The notes below the pieces were generated by a model that was not told the DNA's origin, ran no database searches, and saw only the letters and a list, made by a program, of their open reading frames with translations. DNA of 7,429 nt from positions 1-7,429 of the forward strand of contig JAGQRA010000559.1 of the NCBI GenBank assembly GCA_020425885.1. Direction: 5' to 3'. Shown here piece by piece: positions 1 through 7,000 of this stretch; position 1 is the first letter of the stretch, and each line of letters starts with the position of its first letter. Source of the DNA: Planctomycetota bacterium. Lineage in GTDB: Bacteria; Planctomycetota; UBA1135; UBA2386. The translations under genes and the position numbers were made by a program.

Positions 1-2307
1 GACGGCACGATCTGCTACCACGTGCTGTTCGACGACGGCGCCGAGTGGATCAACAACGGCGGCGCCACGACGCTGCGCACCGACGCCAACTGGACGCCGC
101 AGTATCCGTCGTCACTCACCGGCAGCGGCGGCGCCGGCACGAACGTGTGGGCCGCCGAGGTCGGGGTCGACGTTCCGTTCAGCCAGTACGCCGTCGACAA
201 CGACGTCGACGATGTGCTCGAGATGGTCGAGCACTCGGTCAACACCGTGAACCTGATCTACCTGCGCGACGCCGGCATCACCCATCGCCTCGGCCGGGTC
301 GTCGTCCGCGCCAGCTCGGCCAGCGATCCCTATGCCGGGATGACGACGACCAACGCACTGCTGGGCGAGATCGTCAACCAGTGGAACAGCGTGCTGCCGG
401 CCAGCACGCACGACCTCGGCCTCGTCGCGACCTCGGCCACCGGCGGCGGCGTGGCCTACGTCGGCGTCGTCGGCAATCCCGGCTACTCGGCGAACGGCGC
501 CAGCCACGAGGGCGACTTCACGATCGTCTGGCGCCATGAGGTCGGCCACAACTGGTCACTCGGCCACTACGACGGCGGCACGCCGGAAGGCCGCACGATC
601 AACTCCGGCAACAGCCTGGCGCGCATGTCGGGGCCCGAGCAGGCGCGCGCGATCGCACACCGCAACGCCCGCCTGGCGCACCTCGACAACCTCGGGCCCT
701 ACCCGTTGCCGATCCCGCCGCACGCCAGCCTCGACCGCGCCACCTACACCCCGCTGAGCAACGCGATCACGATCGACGTCCTCGCCAACGATCACGACGC
801 CAACGGCGAGGCGTTCGGCATCACGGCGTTCGACGGCACCTCGCGATTCGGCGGCACCGTGTCGCTGTCGCCGGGCACGGGACCCGGCGGCCGTGACGAG
901 CTGCGCTACACGCCGCCCGCCCAGGCTTCGCCGCAGACCGATCACTTCCGCTATCGGATCACCGACACGGCCGGGCGCGAAGGTCTCGGCACCGTCGTCA
1001 CCAGGTTGGTGTTCGATTCCGACTTCCTGGCGCACTTCGCGATGGACGAGACCGTCGGCGCCGTGGCGCACGACGCGTCGTCGCACGGCGCCCACGCCGA
1101 TCTGCTCGGCGGGCCGACCTGGACCGCTGGCACGATCGGCGGCGGCCTCGACTTCGACGGCGTCGACGATCAGCTCGTGGCGCCCGCACCCGATCACCCG
1201 ACGTCGAGCTTCACGGTGACCGGCTGGATCAGGCGCAGCGGGACGCAGAGCACGTGGGCCGGCGTCGCCTTCTGCCGCGGCGGCAGCACGACCACGGGCC
1301 TCGGCTTCGGCGGCAGCAACGATCTGCGCTACCACTGGAACGGCGGCCAATGGTCTTGGAGTTCGGGGCTCGTGGTGCCCGACAACACCTGGACCTTCGT
1401 CGCCCTCGTCGTCACGCCGGCGGCGGGCACGATCTACATGGATGCCGGCAGCGGCCTGCAGTCGGCCACCAATCCCGGGCCGCACGCGATCGAGGCGTTC
1501 GACGCGGCGCTGACCATCGGCCGCGACCCGAACAGCAGCGCCCGCAGCTTCCGCGGTTCGATCGACGACCTGCGCTTCTTCGCCCGCGCCTTGACCGGCG
1601 CCGAGATCCTCGCCGCCAGCCGCGGACTCGGCAGCGCCTCGGCGCCAAACCCGGCCCACCTCGCCGCGATCACCGGATCGAACGCCAACCTGACGTGGGT
1701 GACCTCGCCAGCGACGACGAACCACCGCGTGTGGTTGTCATCGAGCTACACCGAGGTCAGGGACGGGCTCGCCGCCGCCGACTGGGGCCTGCACCCCGCC
1801 ACTTCCTGGACGACGCCGACCCTGAGTGCCGGCACATGGTACTGGCGCATCGACAGCACCGATGGCACGAGCTGGGCCGCGGGACCGGTGTGGTCGTTCG
1901 CGCTGGCGGCGCCGGCCAACGTGGTCCCCTACGGCTCCGGCTGCCCGGGCGCGAACGCCCAGGTCCCGGCGATCGGCGCCGTCGGCGAGCCGCGGCTCGG
2001 CAACAGCAGCTTCCGGTTCGAAGTCACCGGCGCCGCGCCGCAGAGCACGGCAGCGCTGCTGCTGTCGCATCAGTTCGGATTCACACCGATCAGCGGTTGC
2101 GTGCTGTTGCTCGGCGGCACGACCACGACGTTCCCCTACACGCTGACCGACTCGACGGGACATGCGTCGCAGGCCGTGCCGATCCCGTTCAGCCCGGGCC
2201 TGATCGGCCTGCGGCTGTTCGGCCAGTTCCTCATCGCCGATCCGGGCGGCGCGTTGTACGGTCTGGGCGCGATGAGCAACGGCCTGCTGGCAAGACTCAC
2301 GCTCTGA
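1..2307 (+). CDS. Secreted multidomain zinc metalloprotease, reprolysin (M12B)-like, 5' end outside the window
   Basis: The frame is open from the first base to TGA at 2305-2307 (768 codons), so the true start and any signal peptide lie upstream; GTG at 22 is only an internal codon. Counting from window codon 1, the catalytic domain covers about 48-228, with the zinc site HEVGHNWSLGH at 179-189 (zinc histidines 179, 183, 189; general base Glu180), a metzincin-type HExxHxxxxxH spacing. An Ig/cadherin-like domain (DVLANDHDANGE near 260, FRYRITDTAG near 316) covers about 235-338, a LamG/concanavalin-like domain (LDFDGVDDQ near 383, GSIDDLRFFARAL near 519) about 340-542, and an FN3-like domain (WYWRID near 613) about 545-636. 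A C-terminal beta domain follows at 643-768 with Cys648 and Cys700. The protein likely acts outside the cytoplasm, cleaving proteins while its accessory domains bind polymer or cell surface; the substrate is unknown. The zinc motif has Ser where metzincins usually have Gly. Family assignment is from motifs only. Confidence 0.88.
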   Translation, partial: DGTICYHVLFDDGAEWINNGGATTLRTDANWTPQYPSSLTGSGGAGTNVWAAEVGVDVPFSQYAVDNDVDDVLEMVEHSVNTVNLIYLRDAGITHRLGRVVVRASSASDPYAGMTTTNALLGEIVNQWNSVLPASTHDLGLVATSATGGGVAYVGVVGNPGYSANGASHEGDFTIVWRHEVGHNWSLGHYDGGTPEGRTINSGNSLARMSGPEQARAIAHRNARLAHLDNLGPYPLPIPPHASLDRATYTPLSNAITIDVLANDHDANGEAFGITAFDGTSRFGGTVSLSPGTGPGGRDELRYTPPAQASPQTDHFRYRITDTAGREGLGTVVTRLVFDSDFLAHFAMDETVGAVAHDASSHGAHADLLGGPTWTAGTIGGGLDFDGVDDQLVAPAPDHPTSSFTVTGWIRRSGTQSTWAGVAFCRGGSTTTGLGFGGSNDLRYHWNGGQWSWSSGLVVPDNTWTFVALVVTPAAGTIYMDAGSGLQSATNPGPHAIEAFDAALTIGRDPNSSARSFRGSIDDLRFFARALTGAEILAASRGLGSASAPNPAHLAAITGSNANLTWVTSPATTNHRVWLSSSYTEVRDGLAAADWGLHPATSWTTPTLSAGTWYWRIDSTDGTSWAAGPVWSFALAAPANVVPYGSGCPGANAQVPAIGAVGEPRLGNSSFRFEVTGAAPQSTAALLLSHQFGFTPISGCVLLLGGTTTTFPYTLTDSTGHASQAVPIPFSPGLIGLRLFGQFLIADPGGALYGLGAMSNGLLARLTL
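1924..2304 (+). other. Planctomycete-type C-terminal beta domain of the metalloprotease
   Basis: The last ~126 codons form a unit that starts with YGSGCPG, contains ISGCVLLL about 50 residues later, then TLTDSTGHASQAVPIP, and ends in DPGG and SNGL motifs. I recall this pattern (G-x-G-C-x-G, a second Cys in G-C-x-L, an A-x-x-x-P-I-P strand, then a D-P-G and S-N-G-L ending) from the ends of many large secreted planctomycete proteins. The two cysteines could form a disulfide outside the cytoplasm. There is no hydrophobic tail or PEP-CTERM-like signal after it. It may be a sorting or anchoring module; that role is inferred. Confidence 0.6.
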
Positions 2308-2332
2308 GGCGCCAACGCGGGGACGCGCCTCA
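2305..2332. terminator. Possible bidirectional terminator hairpin between convergent genes
   Basis: TGAGGCGC (2305-2312) and GCGCCTCA (2325-2332) form a perfect 8-bp inverted repeat around a 12-nt loop. The stem contains the TGA of the protease gene and, on the other strand, the TGA of the convergent membrane-protein gene. The two TGA triplets pair automatically, so only five base pairs are extra information. No T-tract follows on either strand, so a classical intrinsic terminator is not proven. Confidence 0.4.
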
Positions 2333-3058
2333 CAGCAGCTCTGACGTGAGCAGGGCGGCGGCGTCGGGCGAGCGATCGTCGGGCAACGCCAGCGCGACCA
2401 GCAGGCCGTCGTCGATCAACGCATCGGGCGGGAACTGGACGTTGGCCATGAAGCAGCCGGCGAGGCCATGGCTCAGCGCCGCCGGCACCGGCTGCGACCG
2501 GACCGGCCCCATCTCGTGGTAGAGCGTCCACGCCACCCGGACCTGATCCTCGGGCAGCGTCCGGCGATCCACTTCCTTGAGGGCGAACAGCGAGCGGCCG
2601 ATGTCGCGCAGCCGCTGCGGCTCGGCGAGCGCCTTCGGGTCGAAGCTGAACGCGACCATCCCCCACCACGGTCGATCGTCGTCCTCTTCGAACCATTGCG
2701 TGTGCACCATCACGATCGCCGCCGGCAGGATCGCGCCGCGGCGACCGAGGCGACGGCGCGTCCGCTCCCATCGCGGCACGACGACGAACGACAGCAGCCA
2801 GCAGACGGCGCCGAACGGGATCAGGGCCAGCGCGGTCAGGAACGACGGGTGCGCGAAGTCGGCGTCGACGCCGGGCGGACGGTCCGCGAGTGCGAAGACG
2901 GCGACGGCGATGCCGGCGGCCACCCACGCGATCCAGTGCATGATCGACAGCCACTCCGACCACGGCAGGTTGGAGCGATCCGGGAACAGCAGCTTCTTGT
3001 CGAGTTCGTCGGCCTTGGCCAGTCGGCGAACGCGCGGAACCATGGCTTGCAGGTCCAT
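2330..3058 (-). CDS. Two-TM membrane protein of unknown function (downstream gene of the pair)
   Basis: This 242-aa protein starts MDLQAMVPRV at ATG 3058-3056. A longer in-frame start at 3238 exists, but this start is preceded by a good Shine-Dalgarno (GGGAGG, 3071-3066) and overlaps the upstream gene's stop as TGATG. Residues 1-36 are charged and soluble. Two hydrophobic helices lie at about 37-58 and 73-94, followed by a strongly basic stretch (RWERTRRRLGRRG) that should face the cytoplasm, so both termini are probably inside. The C-terminal domain (about 108-242) contains VHTQWFEEDDD, WWGMVAFSFDPKAL and PAALSHGLAGCF. I do not recognise the family. It shares layout and several aligned motifs with the gene upstream and is likely a diverged duplicate. 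Translation is probably coupled to that gene. No catalytic motif is visible; a stress, signalling or envelope role would be speculation. Confidence 0.85.
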   Translation of the reverse strand: MDLQAMVPRVRRLAKADELDKKLLFPDRSNLPWSEWLSIMHWIAWVAAGIAVAVFALADRPPGVDADFAHPSFLTALALIPFGAVCWLLSFVVVPRWERTRRRLGRRGAILPAAIVMVHTQWFEEDDDRPWWGMVAFSFDPKALAEPQRLRDIGRSLFALKEVDRRTLPEDQVRVAWTLYHEMGPVRSQPVPAALSHGLAGCFMANVQFPPDALIDDGLLVALALPDDRSPDAAALLTSELL

Positions 3059-3885
3059 CAGGCGACCTCCCACGGGAAGGTCGCGCAGAGCGCGGCCGCA
3101 CCCTCGCCCCAGAGCTTGTCGTTGACGATGCGCGTCGAGCAGGCACCGCGGCGCGCCGGCGTCATCAGCACGAACACCAGCGCGCTGGTGAGATGCCCGT
3201 CGGGCAGCGCGATCGGCGGCAGCACGGGGAAGGCGCACTCGAGCCCACTGCCGAGCGCCGCGGGAGCGGCGAGTCGACTGCCGTCGTCGGTGCCGGCGGC
3301 GATGCGCTGGCGCACGGTCGCGGCGAACGCGGCGACGTCCTCGTCGGCGTCAGCGCTCGCGCCGCCCTCGGGCGACAGCGCCGCGCGCAGGCGTGCCGCC
3401 GCCCGCGCGTGGCGTTGCAGCGCGTCGGGGTCCGACAGCGCCGGTCCGACCAGCACGGCCGTCGGCTCGACGGGGCCGCCCTGCGCATCGGTGGCCCCGG
3501 CGCCGGCGTGAACCACGAACGCCGGTCGCAGCTCGCCGTGGCGGTCGAGATGCACGCCGCGGCGGCGCGGTGGCAGGTAGAGCAGCAGGTAGGGCAACGG
3601 GCTCAGCACCGTCAGCGCGAGCGCGACCCAGAGCACCGGCCCGAGCGTGAAGGCGGCGACGAGGACGGTGATCGGCAACAGCGCCATGAGGGCGATGATG
3701 CTGAAGAACGGCCAGGTCGACGCCTGCTCGATGAACTGGCCACCGAGCCAGAAGTCACACATGTCCTCGTCGCGCAACGTCGCCAGTCGGGCTCGTTGCT
3801 CACGGGCGAGGTCGTGCAGGGCATCGCCGTCATCGGCCTTCACGGCGGTGAGGGCAGGCCCCCGCATCAGTTCCGTCGTCGACAT
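3058..3885 (-). CDS. Two-TM membrane protein of unknown function (upstream gene of the pair)
   Basis: This 275-aa protein starts MSTTELMRGP at ATG 3885-3883 and ends at TGA 3060-3058, sharing one base with the next ATG. Residues 1-57 are soluble and charged. Two closely spaced hydrophobic helices (about 58-80 and 82-104) are followed by PPRRRG, implying cytoplasmic ends. The soluble C-terminal part (about 110-275) includes an Ala/Arg-rich helix (DPDALQRHARAAARLR), an acidic low-complexity linker (about 172-184), PAALGSGLECAF, and the ending FPWEVA. No known domain or active site is recognised. The start is only moderately certain: GGAG lies 14 nt upstream, and an in-frame ATG at 3957 would add 24 residues, but its GAGG is too close (2 nt). 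The first gene of a two-gene operon, it is divergent from the giant repeat gene, and the promoter must lie in or near 3886-4084. Confidence 0.83.
   Translation of the reverse strand: MSTTELMRGPALTAVKADDGDALHDLAREQRARLATLRDEDMCDFWLGGQFIEQASTWPFFSIIALMALLPITVLVAAFTLGPVLWVALALTVLSPLPYLLLYLPPRRRGVHLDRHGELRPAFVVHAGAGATDAQGGPVEPTAVLVGPALSDPDALQRHARAAARLRAALSPEGGASADADEDVAAFAATVRQRIAAGTDDGSRLAAPAALGSGLECAFPVLPPIALPDGHLTSALVFVLMTPARRGACSTRIVNDKLWGEGAAALCATFPWEVA
3066..3071 (-). promoter_or_regulatory. Shine-Dalgarno site of the downstream membrane-protein gene
   Basis: On the minus strand GGGAGG is followed by seven bases (TCGCCTG) and then ATG at 3058. It lies inside the last codons of the upstream gene. 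Together with the one-base TGATG overlap it fixes the start of the 242-aa protein and shows that this genome uses Shine-Dalgarno initiation at least for some genes. Confidence 0.7.
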
Positions 3886-4084
3886 CGCGCGGACGGTAGC
3901 TCCGGCGCGGTCGGCGAGCCAGGTACGCGCCGGCACGGCGGAGTGGTCACCGGCCATCCCCTCAGCCAACCGGTCCGTGCGAGCCCCGGCCCCCGATCGA
4001 CTTGAGGTGGGAATGGGGAAATCCCGATCCCGGACCCGGAGCCGCCCCCCCCGACCGGTCGGTGGTACGGCCGTCACCACTCCC
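3886..4084. promoter_or_regulatory. Divergent intergenic region with a 12-bp palindrome
   Basis: This 199-nt region separates the minus-strand membrane operon from the plus-strand giant repeat gene and should hold both promoters. I found no convincing -35/-10 pair on either strand. CCGACCGGTCGG at 4051-4062 is a perfect 12-bp palindrome, 22 nt before the ATG at 4085, and could be an operator. It is directly preceded by a run of eight C (4045-4052, overlapping its first two bases). In DNA this GC-rich a palindrome of that length can arise by chance, so the regulatory reading is weak. Confidence 0.35.
4004..4009 (+). promoter_or_regulatory. Shine-Dalgarno-like site before an alternative start at 4013
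   Basis: GAGGTG, a perfect six-base match to the 16S anti-SD complement, sits three bases before an ATG at 4013-4015. That ATG is in frame with the giant gene, 24 codons upstream of the ATG at 4085, with no stop between. The ATG at 4085 itself is preceded by GTCACCACTCCC, with no SD. The site therefore bears on which start is used. Confidence 0.35.
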
Positions 4085-7000
4085 ATGAGCAAGCACGACA
4101 ACGACAAACCTCCTCCCCCCGAGAAGGACCCGGGCGGCGCGAAGGCAGGACCAGACCGCAGGAAGAAGCGGCGCACGCGGCTGAAGGGCGAGAGCATCGA
4201 GTCGCGCATCCTGCTCTCGGGGACGTGGATCGACCCGGACACCGGGCTGGAGATCCCCGATGCGACGTCGGGCGACGACGTCTATCAGGGCACCGACGCC
4301 GCCGACCTGCCGAGCAGTGGTGGCGCCGGCGACGACATCCTGTTCGGCGGCCACGGCAACGACACGCTCGGCGGCGGCACCGACCTCGACGTGCTGATGG
4401 GCGGCGGTGGCGACGACATTCTGTACGGGGACGAGGGCGCGGACGTGCTCCACGGCGGCGCCGGCGACGACGTGCTCGACGGCGGGTCGGGCGACGACGT
4501 GCTGATCGGCGGCGGCGGCGACGACACCATGCTCGGCGGCACCGGCGCCGACCTGTTCCGGTTCACCGGCGCCGAGGACGGCGACATCTACACGGTCGAC
4601 GGTGGCGCCGACGTCGATACGATCGACATCAGCGAGTTCGGATCGGGGGCGCTGCTGAGCGACGACGGTTCGACCCTGACCGTCGACCTCGGTGGCGGCA
4701 GCTCGTTCACGGTCAACTACACCGGCATCGAGAACATCGTCACGGCTGACGACACCGGTGTGAACCACGGGCCGGTGGCCGATGGCTACGTCGCCTCGGA
4801 GATCGGCGGCATCGTGGCATCGCTCGACGCCACCGGCAGCTCTGATATCGATGGCGACACGCTGACCTACAGCTGGACCCAGGTGGCGGGACCGTCGGTG
4901 ACGCTCAGCGACCCGACAGCGGTACAGCCGACCTTCACCACGCCGACGGTGACCGAGCTCACGCAGCTGCAGTTCAGCCTCGAGGTCTCGGATGGGACGA
5001 CGACGCACGTCGATGTCGTGACCTTCTGGGTGTCGCCGGTGGATGACGTCTCCGGCACCGACGCCGCCGACTCGCTGACTGGATCGACAGGCGCCGACGT
5101 CGTGCTCGGCTTCGGCGGCGACGACACGATCGACGCCAGGGGCGGCGACGACTACATCGTCGGCGGTGAAGGCGCAGACGACATCACCGGCGGCACCGGC
5201 AACGACACGGTGTCGTACCAGGACGCCAACGCGGGCATGACCATCGACCTCGCCGCCGGCACGGCGAGCGACGGCGACACGCTCAGCGGCGTCGAGAACG
5301 TCGTCGGCACGGCCTACGACGACACCATCGTCGGCGGCATCGGGGACAACACGATCGACGGCGGCGCCGGCACCGACACGCTGTCGTTCGCGGGCGGCAA
5401 CGCGGTGACCGTCGACCTGACGACCGGCACGGCGACCGGCGCGGGCACCGATTCGTTCAGCGACATCGAGGCGGTGATCGGCTCGTCGAACGACGACACC
5501 TTCGTGTTCAGCGCGCCGGTCGCCGGTGCGGTCTATCACGTCGACGGCGGCGCCGGTGGTTCGGATACGATCGACCTGTCGAACTTCGTATCGGACACGA
5601 TCACCTTCGGCGACGGGATCCTGACCGTCGACATGGGCAATGGTGACTCGTTTGCCATCGAGTACGCCAACATCGACGACATCAGCTTCGCCGACTTGAC
5701 GGCGCATGTGTACGACGCGGAGACCGGTGCGGTCAGTGGTGTCGCGATCAGCTCGGGAATCGTCATCCTCAACGAGCAAGTCGTGAAGATGACCATGTCC
5801 GTCGGTGCGGTGGCGGCCTGGGAGATGTCGGCAACGGATGGCTGGTTCGACCTGACCCAGGTCTCGGGCTCCAGCACCTCCACGATCGACATCGAGGAGA
5901 TCTCGGATACCGCTTTGACGCTGCGCGACGTCAACGTCATCAGCAACTTCGGCACGGTTTCGTCCGACATGGCGATCGGCACGATCGAAATCGGCGTGGG
6001 CTACCGCCTCTACACGGTCGGTGCTGATGTCGGCACCATCAGCTATGCCGATGGCATGTCCTCGTCGCTGACCGTGCACGGCGATGTCGGCACCATCCAG
6101 ATGGTCGATTACGGGTCGTTTGCGATCACCGTCGACGGCGATCTCGACACGTTCTCCGCCGGCTACTACATCGGCAACCTGACCGTCGAGCGCGCCTTCG
6201 GCAGCTTCGACCTGACCGACGACACCACCGTTCTGAGCGAGAACTACACCGTCGCGACGAAGCTGGTCTACACCGGCAGCACCGACACGCTGACGCCGAC
6301 GCCGTTGGCGAACACCGATCCGACCTTCGTGCAACCCGACGGCGGCACATCGGTGACGGCGATCGGCAGCGGCGACGACAGCGCGAGCAGCGCCGTGGTG
6401 CAGCCCGACGGCAAGATCCTCGTCGCCGGCACGACCTTCAACGGTACCGACGACGATTTCGTCCTGATGCGTTACAACGCCGACGGCACGCTCGACACGA
6501 CGTTCGGCGGCGGCGACGGGATCGCGACGACCGACATCCTCACCCTCGGCAACGCCGCCGAGACCATCGCCCTGCAGCCCGACGGCAAGATCCTCGTCGC
6601 CGGCGTGGTCCACAATGCCACCAGCGACGACATCGCGATCGTCCGCTACAACCCCAACGGCACGCTCGACACCTCATTCGGCACCAACGGTGTCGTCGTC
6701 ACCGACATGGGCAGCTGGGATGACGAGGCCGAGAAGCTCATCGTCCTGAACGACGGCCGCTTCCTGCTCGCCGGCAACAGCACAGGCATCAACACCAACT
6801 TCGCGATCGCGCGCTACCTGGCCGACGGCACGATGGACACGTCGTTCGGCACCAACGGCTACACGCGCGCGGCCGTGGGCAACGGGATCGTTCTGAGCGA
6901 CATGATCGTGCTCGACGATGGCTCACTCCTGTGTGTCGGCACGTACGTGGGTCCGCCGACCAAGTTCGAGCTGCTGCACTTCACCGCTGACGGCTCGATC

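Noticed and set aside
556..1725. 389-codon minus-strand open frame inside the protease gene
   Set aside because: Arg/Ala/Gly/Val-rich translation without motifs, fully covered by the plus-strand protease, LamG and Ig-like domains.
1254..2522. 422-codon plus-strand frame overlapping the protease gene end
   Set aside because: Arg-rich out-of-frame translation typical of high-GC DNA. It crosses the convergent gene boundary and contains no recognisable domain.
2136..3146. 336-codon minus-strand frame overlapping the downstream membrane-protein gene
   Set aside because: Out-of-frame Arg/Pro-rich shadow that runs through the hairpin into the antisense of the protease gene.
2468..3511. 347-codon plus-strand frame opposite the membrane-protein pair
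   Set aside because: Its translation is Arg/Gln/His-rich and featureless, while the minus strand gives two proteins with clean TM helices, a stop-start overlap and an SD.
4002..4030. TTGAGG as a -35 box with a -10 about 17 nt downstream
   Set aside because: The -10 position reads CGATCC, far from TATAAT. The same bases are better explained as a Shine-Dalgarno-like site before ATG 4013.
4061..4078. Possible leader hairpin GGTG...CACC upstream of ATG 4085
   Set aside because: Only four Watson-Crick pairs plus two G-U pairs, which is expected by chance in such GC-rich DNA.
3886..4242. N-terminal extension of the upstream membrane protein to an ATG at 4242
   Set aside because: It would run antisense through the start of the giant gene and adds a low-complexity Arg/Gly/Ser-rich sequence; the ATG at 3885 gives a normal N-terminus.
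4319..4561. Regular ~27-nt DNA periodicity that could suggest a CRISPR or satellite array
   Set aside because: The period equals nine codons of the RTX nonapeptide and units vary in sequence throughout; there is no constant repeat with unique spacers.
3962..6613. 883-codon open frame on the minus strand, antisense to the RTX protein
   Set aside because: It is a shadow of the Gly/Asp-rich plus-strand gene: GGC/GAC codon repeats read backwards avoid stops. Its product is low-complexity (Val, Asp, Arg, Ala, Gly) with no domain pattern, while the plus strand shows clear RTX, PKD and delta-60 motifs.
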